Assembly (NCBI RefSeq): GCF_006352475.1
Contig: NZ_VCMZ01000003.1
Span: 1-64,000 of the forward strand
From: Acinetobacter pullicarnis
GTDB lineage: Bacteria; Pseudomonadota; Gammaproteobacteria; Pseudomonadales; Moraxellaceae
Length of the DNA stretch: 64,000 nucleotides
Direction of reading: 5' to 3'
The notes below the pieces were generated by a model. That model searched no databases and was not told where the DNA came from. It saw only the letters and a list, made by a program, of their open reading frames with translations. The stretch's first letter is position 1. Every line of letters starts with the position of its first letter. Shown piece after piece: positions 52,245-61,509 of the stretch. The translations under genes and the position numbers were made by a program.

Positions 52245-53806
52245 AACTTGGTTTTTTCTTTGGTGCAGGTGCAGAGATTAGTTATGGGCTGCCAAGTGGA
52301 GGGAAATTTGCTATTGATCTATTTAGACAAGACCCTAGTCCATTTCGAACCGCTTTCCGACATCAGTTGCAAACCATTGATGTTATGTCAACATATGCTA
52401 CAGATTGGTTACCGCAGGGCTTTAAGGAAAAAAGGATTCATGCGTTTGGACGAAGTGAGTTTACGTGTTTGATTGAATCATCAATTGAATATCGTCGAAC
52501 TGAAATTATTAGACGATTAAATCAATTTGATTCTGAGTGTGATGCAGCAATGTCTACACTAGGGATTAGTAGAGAGTTACTAGAACAGAAATTTTCGGAG
52601 GTGGTAGGTAGTTCCATTGGAGACCGTGTTTATACACATGCTATTAAATTGAATGAATTATTGGCTAAAGATGTGAATTTATTTGGCTCAAATTATTATT
52701 CAGCAATGCTTGATATTGTGAAAAATAGTGATAATAGCGATGATCTTAAACGGTATGTTACGGCTTTTTTACAGTTATTGGTTGGGGCTCATGGTCAAGA
52801 TCTTGTTTGCAAGTTAAACCAAGAATTGTTTGAAACAGCACCAGATGATTTACCAATTTTTGATGATATTTCAGGTATGTTTCGTTTGGAGTTCAATCGT
52901 ATTGGTTCAACGGCACTTGAATTGCTTCTAGAAGAAAATCGAAGTTTTGGTACTGCTGACTCAGATACTGGACTAAGTTTGTTCTGTGCAATTGCACAAA
53001 ATGTGCTTGAGAGTATATTTACCACAGTTTTAGATTATCAGAAGTTAATAGATGATCATTTTCGTTATTTATTTTCTCCAGAAACTGATTGGGCTAAGTT
53101 TACCAAGATGGTTATATTTTTGAAAATTGCACGAGATTATATTCAAAGTCAAGCTCCTGATATATCTACTATCTCATCAGAAGGTTATTATCATGATTTA
53201 GCAGATTTTGTTAATAATCATGAATTTTCAGCTATTGGCACTGCAAATTATAATAGTTTATTGGCTCCTATTTTTGAGCAACAAAAGATGTCAATTCCTG
53301 AGGTGATTCACCTTAATGGCTGTGTGCATGATTATTATAATCCATATAAAAATACTGTTGTAACTTGTGAAAATACGGACGAATTGGATCAATCCCAAAT
53401 CTATGTACCATTTATTTTGACGCAGAGTGGATTAAAACCTTTAACTTCTGTGACTATGTCAAGGCGTTATGTACAGCTATTTGATGCTTACAACGATTCA
53501 GATGCTATCGTGGTTGTAGGGTTTGGTTTTAATAAAGATGACAGCCATATCAATGGATTGTTTCGTGAGCTAATTGAAAGTTACGGGAAAAAACTTTTTG
53601 TAATTAGTCGAGATGTAGATGGTTCGGCTGAGCAACAACAACGTGATTTACGAAAAAAACTGAGAATTTCTAACAGTTATAGTAAATCAGTTGTGGTTGT
53701 GCCAGTTAATAGTAATACACGATGTATTGGAGAGGAGCTTTGGGTTAATTATGTAATTTCTATGTTGAAACCTGATGATATACAAGAAGCCAAGCATGGG
53801 AAATGA
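52241..53806 (+). CDS. SIR2-family protein embedded in the RM operon
   Basis: A 521-residue protein: Rossmann FFFGAGAEISYGLPSG at residues 4-19, then IGTANYNSLL near 328 (T-x-N) and VIHLNGCVHD near 350 (H-x-x-G), and the C-terminal AIVVVGFGFNKDDSHI. These are the SIR2 NAD-binding and catalytic Asn/His positions. The middle 300 residues are helical and unrecognised. SIR2-domain proteins in defence islands cleave NAD+ on infection, so an abortive arm of the RM locus is inferred. The gene overlaps hsdS by 4 bases and the next gene by 11. Confidence 0.8.
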   Translation: MKLGFFFGAGAEISYGLPSGGKFAIDLFRQDPSPFRTAFRHQLQTIDVMSTYATDWLPQGFKEKRIHAFGRSEFTCLIESSIEYRRTEIIRRLNQFDSECDAAMSTLGISRELLEQKFSEVVGSSIGDRVYTHAIKLNELLAKDVNLFGSNYYSAMLDIVKNSDNSDDLKRYVTAFLQLLVGAHGQDLVCKLNQELFETAPDDLPIFDDISGMFRLEFNRIGSTALELLLEENRSFGTADSDTGLSLFCAIAQNVLESIFTTVLDYQKLIDDHFRYLFSPETDWAKFTKMVIFLKIARDYIQSQAPDISTISSEGYYHDLADFVNNHEFSAIGTANYNSLLAPIFEQQKMSIPEVIHLNGCVHDYYNPYKNTVVTCENTDELDQSQIYVPFILTQSGLKPLTSVTMSRRYVQLFDAYNDSDAIVVVGFGFNKDDSHINGLFRELIESYGKKLFVISRDVDGSAEQQQRDLRKKLRISNSYSKSVVVVPVNSNTRCIGEELWVNYVISMLKPDDIQEAKHGK

Positions 53807-54797
53807 TCTTATCCTTTACACCACCGATGACGGACAATCTCAATTTGTACTGCGTGAGTTAGGTGGACAATTGTGGCTTACACAATTAGAAATAGCTGAG
53901 CTTTATCAAACCACTAAGCAAAATATTAGTAAACATATAAAGGCTATTTTGGACGAAGGCGAATTATTGCCCGAAGCAGTTGTCAACTTTCAGTTGACAA
54001 CTGCCAGTGATGGTAAAAAATATCAAATGCAATTTTATGCCTTAGCAATGATTATTGCGATTGGCTATCGAGTGCGCTCAACACGTGGCACACAATTTCG
54101 CCAATGGGCAACGCGTACCATTGGGGAGTATTTGCAAAAAGGTTTTGCAATAGATGATGAACGATTAAAAAATCCACCTGTGGGAACAGTCCCAGCACCT
54201 GACCACTTTGATGAATTACTAGAACGTATCCGAGATATACGGGCAAGTGAGCGACGCGTTTATCTGCGCGTTCGGGAAATTTTTGCATTGGCTGCCGACT
54301 ATCAACCATCATTTAAAGAAACCACACAATTTTTTCAAGTCATTCAAAATAAACTGCATTTTGTTTGTACTGGCCAAACCGCTGCTGAAGTTATTTATCG
54401 TCGAGCAGATGCTAAGAAAATTCACATGGGGCTAAGTAATTTTAAAGGTAAAAAAATTAAAAAAAATGACGTTACTGTCGCTAAAAACTATTTAGAAAAA
54501 ACTGAAATCGAAGAACTCAACCGTATCGTTACTATGTGGCTAGACTTTGCCGAAGATCAGGCAAAAAGACGCAAACAAATATTCTTGAAAGATTGGCAGC
54601 AAAAGCTAGATCAATTTTTGCAGTTTAATGATCGTAACGTGTTGGCAAATCATGGCAGTATTAGCAGACAGCAGGCAAATGAAAAAGCTTATATTGAGTT
54701 TGATGTTTATAGTGTTCAGCAAAGGGAATTGAGAGAAAAGCAGGGTGAGCAAGATATTGCTGAATTACTGCAATGGTCAAATAAGGATAAGTCATGA
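53796..54797 (+). CDS. RhuM-family protein
   Basis: A 333-residue RhuM protein (virulence RhuM, PF13310-type). Its N-terminal DNA-binding-like domain has QLWLTQLEIAELYQTTKQN and HIKAILDEGEL, then YRVRSTRGTQFRQWA, the family's signature region; the C-terminal part is a helical domain. Members are frequent inside type I RM operons between S and R; the role is unknown. ATG 53796 lies inside the end of the SIR2 gene, and its stop overlaps hsdR (ATGA). Confidence 0.88.
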   Translation: MGNDLILYTTDDGQSQFVLRELGGQLWLTQLEIAELYQTTKQNISKHIKAILDEGELLPEAVVNFQLTTASDGKKYQMQFYALAMIIAIGYRVRSTRGTQFRQWATRTIGEYLQKGFAIDDERLKNPPVGTVPAPDHFDELLERIRDIRASERRVYLRVREIFALAADYQPSFKETTQFFQVIQNKLHFVCTGQTAAEVIYRRADAKKIHMGLSNFKGKKIKKNDVTVAKNYLEKTEIEELNRIVTMWLDFAEDQAKRRKQIFLKDWQQKLDQFLQFNDRNVLANHGSISRQQANEKAYIEFDVYSVQQRELREKQGEQDIAELLQWSNKDKS

Positions 54798-57700
54798 CGC
54801 TGTATAATCCTAAATTCCAAGAAGAATACAGCGCCAAGCTGCCAGCTCTGACTTTGCTGTGTAATTTGGGCTGGTCATTCCTCCCGCCATCGCAGGCGCT
54901 GGCTGCTCGTGATGCTAAACAAGACCAAGTTGTTCTACGGCAAATTTTACGTGCTGAATTGGCAAAACGCAGCTTTACATTTGCGGGTCAGGAATATCCA
55001 ATTTCAGCAAAATCAGTAGATAATTTGATATCAGAAATTTGTAGTCCTGCTTTGAATGAAGGGTTACTTACAGCCAATGAAAAAATCTATAACCATTTGT
55101 TCTACGGTATTCCTGTAACTGAATTTGTAAATGGAAAGAAGGTCAGCCCAACGATTCCATTGATTGATTGGCATAACATCCATAATAATGACTTTTCATA
55201 TACAGAAGAATTTGCTGTAACACGTTCAGGTGGAGTAGATACACGTAGACCCGATATCATTTGCTTTGTAAATGGTATTCCTTTAGTTGTGATTGAAGCA
55301 AAACGCCCTGACAGTCAGGCAAAGAAAGGTCCAACAATTAATGAAGGTATTTCTCAGACACTTCGTAATCAGCGACCTGATGAAATTCCACATCTGTTTG
55401 CATATAGCCAACTGATACTCTCTATAAATGGGCATGAAGGTCGTTACGGCACATGTAATACCCCTGCAAAATTTTGGGCTGCATGGCGAGAAGAAGATAT
55501 TTCTGATGCAGAAATGTATGCGCTTAAAAATAAGAAATTAAGTGCTTCTCAAAAACAGAGCCTATTTTCTTATCGTCCAGTTGATGACTTAAATTGGTAT
55601 GAAAACCTAATTGCAGGTGGAGACTTAGCTGTTACAGGTCAAGATCAACTGCTGATTAGTCTATTAAAGCCTGAACGCCTACTTGAAATGGTTCGCCTAT
55701 ATACGCTTTTCGATAAGAAAGCAGGAAAAATTGTTGCTCGTTATCAGCAAATCTTTGGTATCAAACGACTTATTGAGCGTATTAGTACGAAGAACAGCAA
55801 AGGTGGTCGTGAAGGTGGTGTGATTTGGCATACAACAGGCTCAGGTAAATCTTTTACTATGGTCTTTCTCAGTAAAGCCATGATCTTACATGAAACTTTA
55901 AAAAAATGCCGTATTTTGGTTGTCACTGACCGTGTCGATTTAGAAGATCAACTGAGTAAAACCTTTGTATCAGGTGGTGAACTGGCAGGAAAAAAAGACA
56001 AGCAAAATGCCATGGCGACTTCAGGCAAACGCTTGGCTGAACAAATTGGTAAGGGTACAGAACGAATCATGTTCTCTTTGATTCAGAAGTTTAATTCTGC
56101 AACCAAGCTTCCTGAATGTGTTAACACAAGTTCAGACTTCATTGTCCTGATTGATGAAGGGCATCGAAGCCAAGGTGGTGAAAACCATGTACGTATGAAA
56201 CTCGCACTGCCAAATGCGGCATTCGTGGCATTTACAGGTACACCATTGCTTAAAGATGAAAAGACCGTTAACAAGTTTGGACCTATTGTTCATGCTTATA
56301 CAATGCAAAGAGCCGTAGAAGATAAAACCGTAACGCCTTTGCTCTATGAAGAACGAATTCCTGATTTAGATGTCAATGAACGAGCGATTGATACGTGGTT
56401 TGAACGGATAACAGAAGGTTTAAATGATCAGCAAAAAGCAGATTTAAAACGTAAATTTGCGAGAAAAGGTGAAATTTATACTGCGGATGATCGTATTCGC
56501 CTGATTGCGTTAGATATTGCCAATCACTTTGTGAAAAATATTGATGATGGTTTAAAAGGACAGCTTGCTTGCGATAGCAAGGCTTCAGCGATTAAGTATA
56601 AAAAGTACTTGGATGAAGCAGGCTTGTTTGAGTCTGCTGTGGTGATGAGCCCACCTGATAGTCGTGAAGGAAATACTGATGTTGATGAATCGACTACCCC
56701 TGAAGTGACCCAATGGTGGAAAGACAATGTCGGCACTCAGGATGAGCAAACTTATACCAAACAAGTAATTGAGCGTTTTGAAAAAGATGATTCGCTTAAA
56801 TTGCTGATAGTGGTGGATAAGCTCTTAACAGGTTTTGATGAACCTAAAAATGCTGTTCTTTATATTGATAAAAATTTAAAACAGCACAATTTAATTCAAG
56901 CAATTGCGCGTGTAAACAGACTTCACCCATTGAAAAAGTTTGGTTTATTAATTGATTATCGCGGTATTTTAAAAGAATTGGATGCCACAATTCTTGATTA
57001 CCAAGATCTCGCTGCTCGTACCCAAGGTGGTTATGATATTAACGATCTTACAGGCTTATATACTCAAATGAGTTCTGAATACAAACGATTACCTCGTTTG
57101 TATAAAGCACTTTGGGCAATTTTTGCTGATGTTAAAAATAAAAATGATCCAGAGCAGTTACGCCAAGTTTTAGTTCCTCGTATTGAAGAACGTAAGGGTG
57201 AGTTAGTCGATATTCACTTAAAAGTTCGTGATGATTTTTATGAAGCACTTACAGAGTTTGCAAGTTGTTTAAAAGTTGCGTTGCAGTCAGCAACCTTCTT
57301 TGAAGATAAAAGCTTTTCTGATGCAGATCGTCAGCACTACAAAGAAACAGTCAAACTATTTACAAGCTTGCGTCAAATTGTGAAACGAGATGCTGGGGAG
57401 ACTGTTGACTACGATCAGTATGCAGAGCAAGTCAAAAAACTGATTGATAAGCATGTTGTGGGCATTGAAGTTAAGGACCCTGATGGGGTTTATGAAGTTG
57501 GCAAGATGGGTAAAATAGCTCAGCCTGAAGATTGGAGTGAAGAGAAAACACGTAATGAAACGGATATCATTAAAACTCGTGTAACTAAGATGATTGAGCA
57601 ACAATTGCGTGATGATCCTTATGCTCAGGAGGCTTTCTCTAAGCTGTTACGTCAAGTCATTGAAGAAGCAGAGAAAGAGTTTGATCACCCATTGAAGCAA

Positions 57701-58075
57701 CACATGTTGTTTAGAGAGTTTGAAGAACAAGTTGAAGCTCGTCGTTTAGATGAAATTCCCGATGTGTTCAGTGGTAATAAGCATGCTCAAGCTTATTACG
57801 GGGTCTTTAAGAAGCTATTACCTGAAGCATTCTCGATAACAAATCAACAGAATCAAGATAAGTGGATTGAACTCGCTTTCGAGGTTGATCGTTCTGTGAT
57901 GAGCTCTGTGGCTGAAAACTCCATCAATCCGCAAAATATTGAAGCGGATATCCGTAAAAAATTATTACCTCAGATGTTCCGTGAATGTAAATCCATTGGG
58001 AGTGGTATGGATCAAGCAAAAAAAATTGTAGAAATGATCGTACAAATTACTCGGGTTGGTTTAAATGGGCTCTAG
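54794..58075 (+). CDS. hsdR: Type I restriction endonuclease subunit HsdR
   Basis: A 1093-residue motor nuclease. The N-terminal PD-(D/E)xK nuclease (RRPDIICF, VVIEAKRP near residues 155-175) is followed by a superfamily 2 translocase: Walker A TTGSGKSFTM near 352, DEGHRSQGG near 453, FTGTPL near 480 and the LIQAIARVNR motif near 700. Length and order are standard. It cuts unmodified DNA after translocation. All motifs are intact. Confidence 0.95.
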   Translation: MTLYNPKFQEEYSAKLPALTLLCNLGWSFLPPSQALAARDAKQDQVVLRQILRAELAKRSFTFAGQEYPISAKSVDNLISEICSPALNEGLLTANEKIYNHLFYGIPVTEFVNGKKVSPTIPLIDWHNIHNNDFSYTEEFAVTRSGGVDTRRPDIICFVNGIPLVVIEAKRPDSQAKKGPTINEGISQTLRNQRPDEIPHLFAYSQLILSINGHEGRYGTCNTPAKFWAAWREEDISDAEMYALKNKKLSASQKQSLFSYRPVDDLNWYENLIAGGDLAVTGQDQLLISLLKPERLLEMVRLYTLFDKKAGKIVARYQQIFGIKRLIERISTKNSKGGREGGVIWHTTGSGKSFTMVFLSKAMILHETLKKCRILVVTDRVDLEDQLSKTFVSGGELAGKKDKQNAMATSGKRLAEQIGKGTERIMFSLIQKFNSATKLPECVNTSSDFIVLIDEGHRSQGGENHVRMKLALPNAAFVAFTGTPLLKDEKTVNKFGPIVHAYTMQRAVEDKTVTPLLYEERIPDLDVNERAIDTWFERITEGLNDQQKADLKRKFARKGEIYTADDRIRLIALDIANHFVKNIDDGLKGQLACDSKASAIKYKKYLDEAGLFESAVVMSPPDSREGNTDVDESTTPEVTQWWKDNVGTQDEQTYTKQVIERFEKDDSLKLLIVVDKLLTGFDEPKNAVLYIDKNLKQHNLIQAIARVNRLHPLKKFGLLIDYRGILKELDATILDYQDLAARTQGGYDINDLTGLYTQMSSEYKRLPRLYKALWAIFADVKNKNDPEQLRQVLVPRIEERKGELVDIHLKVRDDFYEALTEFASCLKVALQSATFFEDKSFSDADRQHYKETVKLFTSLRQIVKRDAGETVDYDQYAEQVKKLIDKHVVGIEVKDPDGVYEVGKMGKIAQPEDWSEEKTRNETDIIKTRVTKMIEQQLRDDPYAQEAFSKLLRQVIEEAEKEFDHPLKQHMLFREFEEQVEARRLDEIPDVFSGNKHAQAYYGVFKKLLPEAFSITNQQNQDKWIELAFEVDRSVMSSVAENSINPQNIEADIRKKLLPQMFRECKSIGSGMDQAKKIVEMIVQITRVGLNGL

Positions 58076-58823
58076 GATGAATACGCTGCCAGAGAGAAAG
58101 TTAAGCATTGTTTATGGTGATGAAATTATTGATTTTGAGGTGCTTGAAAGTCCTAGTCGTACTCAAAAGATACTGATTAAAGTCTATGCTGATTGTCGGG
58201 TGGTTGTATCAACACCGTTAAATACAGATGATCAAACAATTATTGAAGCGGTAAAGCAGCGTAGTCGTTGGATCTATAAACAATTACGAGAGTTCCGTGA
58301 ACAAAGTAGATTTATCACGCCTCGCAAATATAAAAGTGGTGAAAGCCACTTTTATTTAGGTAAACAATATCAATTGAAAGTGATTCATGATGATACCAAG
58401 CCAAAAGGTGTAAAACTTCTAAGAGGAAGATTGGAAGTAAACACCTTGGATATGGGTCTTGAAAGTATTAAATCTTATTTAAATGAATGGTATAGAATCC
58501 GAGCAAAAGTCATATTCGAAGCACGTTTGCAACATATTCTAGAACAAGCTTTATGGGTTGAAAATTACCCTGATATTCGTTTGATGACCATGCGAACACA
58601 GTGGGGAAACTGCTCCCCATCAGGTTTACTTACGCTCAATCCTCATCTAGTTAAAGCGCCTACAATCTGCATTGATTATGTGATTCTGCATGAACTTTGT
58701 CATTTGGTTGAACATAATCATAGTGAGCGTTTCTACCAACTATTGAATCAAGTTATGCCTGATTGGGAGGTAGTGAAAGAGAGATTAGATAACATGGCTG
58801 TGAAGTTTTTTGATATTTTATAA
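58065..58823 (+). CDS. YgjP-type M48-like metallopeptidase
   Basis: A 252-residue DUF45/YgjP-like protein with the zinc motif HELCHLVEHNHSERF (HExxH plus downstream His) near residues 208-222 and MRTQWGNCSPSGLLTLNP. Similar genes often follow hsdR; the substrate is unknown. It overlaps hsdR by 11 bases (ATG 58065; ATG 58077 is the other candidate) and ends the operon. No clear terminator follows in 58824-59040. Confidence 0.85.
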   Translation: MGSRMNTLPERKLSIVYGDEIIDFEVLESPSRTQKILIKVYADCRVVVSTPLNTDDQTIIEAVKQRSRWIYKQLREFREQSRFITPRKYKSGESHFYLGKQYQLKVIHDDTKPKGVKLLRGRLEVNTLDMGLESIKSYLNEWYRIRAKVIFEARLQHILEQALWVENYPDIRLMTMRTQWGNCSPSGLLTLNPHLVKAPTICIDYVILHELCHLVEHNHSERFYQLLNQVMPDWEVVKERLDNMAVKFFDIL

Positions 58824-59043
58824 CAAGTTTGTTTCAGCGGTGGAAATTCGGTAAGGGGGAACTCTTCCATATAATTTATAAACTGATTAAGGTATGTGGC
58901 ATAAGTGAGCTTAAATTTAAAATATTGTAATTACAAAACAGCAACTTATACATAAAATATCAATGAATGGCTTTTCAGGAAGTTTGTGCAATGTAAGCCT
59001 ATCGTAAGCTATAAAAAGGGAAATTTAATATCTCCCTTATAGA

Positions 59044-59392
59044 TTACAAATATGAAAGCTGTATTTGAGATGCAAAAAAAAGCTTTTGCTCTAATTCCTC
59101 ATTCCACAGTCCTTCATCTTCCATACCTTGTTTTATATTTTTGAATATATCATCAGATAAGGTAACAGTAGATGATATAGCTGAATATTGAGCTTGAGGT
59201 AAGCATTCATTCAATAAACCTTTCATAGTATTGATCAGTTTATTTCGCCAAATAGTTGTTCGTTTTGATTTATATTGCTCAAATTGATCTTCGGCAACGG
59301 AAAGAAGTTCTTGTATTTTTTCACCAATATCAAAACGAACTTGTACCCACGAATTTCACTTGCTAATGGTGAATTTTTTACAAACTCATACA
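59044..59392 (-). pseudogene. C-terminal fragment of an unknown protein
   Basis: On the minus strand a start-less frame runs WVQVRFDIGEKIQELLSVAE through KSKRTTIWRNKLINTMKGL to a stop at 59044; a frameshift near 59350 links it to an upstream FVKNSPLASEIRG stretch. About 115 codons look genuine, but I do not recognise the family. The first Met (59226) is internal. It marks a broken gene between the two RM systems. Confidence 0.4.
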
Positions 59393-59536
59393 GGGCGTGT
59401 TATGTAATTATTTGAAGTTAATTGCTAGTCATGGTTTATTGCCGGCATATATAATGAAATATTAATTAATTGCTTATGTTATCGTAGGGTTGGGTTGATA
59501 TGCCTATTTTATGAGCGAATCAAAAGAAGGACGGCA

Positions 59537-59770
59537 ATGATCGATGAAGACTATTTCAAATACAGAGAAGCCAATTTATTAGCTCAATGGGATAAAAAAC
59601 TTGCCACGGTACTAAAAATTCAAGAACTTGAGGCAGAACTCAAAGAATTTAGCTATATCCAAACATGTCGCAAAGATAAAAATACAGCAAGCTATGCACG
59701 TTTAGAACGTAGTATAGAAGGGTTTAGAAACCGCATAGCCCGCTTAAAAAAACAACTTTATACGACCTAA
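59537..59770 (+). CDS. Small coiled-coil protein upstream of type III RM
   Basis: A 77-residue charged helical protein (KIQELEAELKEFSYIQ; SIEGFRNRIARLKKQL). AGAAGGA precedes ATG 59537; an earlier in-frame TTG-type start is less likely. It could have been the first gene of the type III RM operon, since mod begins about 300 bases on; the 59771-60069 gap is AT-rich and without a gene. Confidence 0.5.
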   Translation: MIDEDYFKYREANLLAQWDKKLATVLKIQELEAELKEFSYIQTCRKDKNTASYARLERSIEGFRNRIARLKKQLYTT

Positions 59771-60069
59771 TCATCATTTTTAACAAAGCAGTGTTAGTAC
59801 ACTAAAATGATTGAATAGCTTAGGTCAATCACTGAACTTTAGTCAGATGTTTAGATGTTCTCACCTCGAATCACTTGCTAGTATCTCGAGAGAAAATTCT
59901 ATTTGTATTTATTACTGTTTTTAGAAAACTATCAGTGTAAATTTACGGTCAAAATAGCCATAGATCTTTTATTAATTTAACGTAATATTCTGTTTATGTA
60001 ATTTTAATATTTATATTTATTTATAAAACAATAAATTATTTAATTTTTATTAAATATAGGTATATATAT

Positions 60070-61509
60070 CCATACAATACTGAGAACGATGGATTCAAAT
60101 ATAACGACACATTTACACATTCTTCTTGGTTATTATTTATTAAAAATCGCTTGGAAGTCGTAAAGGATTTGCTCAAAGAAGATGGCCTGGTTTTCATTCA
60201 ATGTGATGACAATGAACAAGCATATCTAAAAGTTTTAGCAGATGAAGTCTTTGGTCGTGAAAACTACTTAAACCAAGTTTCAGTAAAAATGAAACAAACG
60301 TCTGGTGCTTCTGGTGGTGGCGAAGACAAGCGCCTGAAGAAAAATATCGAATATATTTTGATTTACACCAAAAATATGAATAGTGAGAATGGTTTTAAAA
60401 AGTTCAACGATTTCTATGACGAAGTAGAATTGTTTGAATATCTAGAAACCATGAAGCAGCTTAAAAAGAGCTGGAAGTATACGCGTATCTTAAAAAGCGT
60501 TGGTACCAAAGAGCACATTAAGACATTAACAGATGGTTCAGGTGAGCCGATTGAGGTTTATACGCATAAAGGTGTGGTTCTAGAGCCGATCAAAAAGGTG
60601 ATGGAAGAAGAAAACCTGACTGAAGCTGAATGCTATCTGAAGTACTTTGATAAGATTATGCGCGACACGAATGCTCAAAGCTCAATTAGAACACGCGTGA
60701 TGGAAGGTGTAACCGGGGATCATGAGCTATTAAGCATTGAATATGTGCCTAGATCTGGAAAAAACAAAAATAAGGTAACGACTGTCTATTACAAGGGTGC
60801 CAAGTGCGATCAAATTGCTTGGTTGAGTGATATTGCGGTCAAAAGAGGGAAATATATCTTCAAGCTTGAAAAAGCTGGCACCTTTTGGGATGGCTTTCCG
60901 CTGAACAATTTAACAAAAGAGGGTGGTGTATTGTTCCCGAATGGGAAAAAACCAGAACTACTTTTACAGCGTATTATTGAGATCGCCACGGATGAAGGAG
61001 ATCTTGTGCTCGACTTTTTCTCAGGTTCGGGTACTACGGCTGCTGTGGCGCATAAATTGGGTCGCAAATGGATTGCGATTGAGCAGATGGACTATATTGA
61101 TGAAATCACCAAAACACGCTTAAAACGCGTAATAAACGGTGAGGACGGCGGTATCTCTAAACTTGTAAATTGGAATGGTGGCGGTTCATTTGTTTATTTT
61201 GAACTGAAGCGCTATAACCAGGCCTATCAAGATGGAATCTTGGCTGCAACAAGTAAAGGTGAGCTGGACAGTATTTATAATGAAATGGCTCAGAATGCCT
61301 TTTTAAAGTTTTGGTTTGATAAAAAAGACTTTGAGCGTGAGGAATCATTTAGGGCTTTATCACTAGACGATCGTAAAGTGCTTTTATTGCAAGTTTTGGA
61401 TGAAAACCAGCTATATCTAAACCATGCAGATATGTTGGATTCAAAATTCAAAGTCACTCAGGAAGAGATTGCGCTCACTGATAAGTTTTATGGTGCACCT
61501 AATGTCTAG
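60070..61509 (+). pseudogene. Type III methyltransferase Mod, 5'-truncated at the catalytic motif
   Basis: A start-less frame beginning PYNTENDGFKYND at 60070 (the family reads DPPYNT), continuing to KDLLKEDGLVFIQCDDNEQAYL and the SAM-binding DFFSGSGTTAAVAHKLGR near 61010. The Asp-Pro of the catalytic DPPY and all N-terminal sequence are missing; AT-rich DNA replaces them. The next possible start (TTG 60151) would lack the motif altogether. It cannot be an active methyltransferase unless fused to something upstream. Its stop overlaps the res start by 8 bases. Confidence 0.8.
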
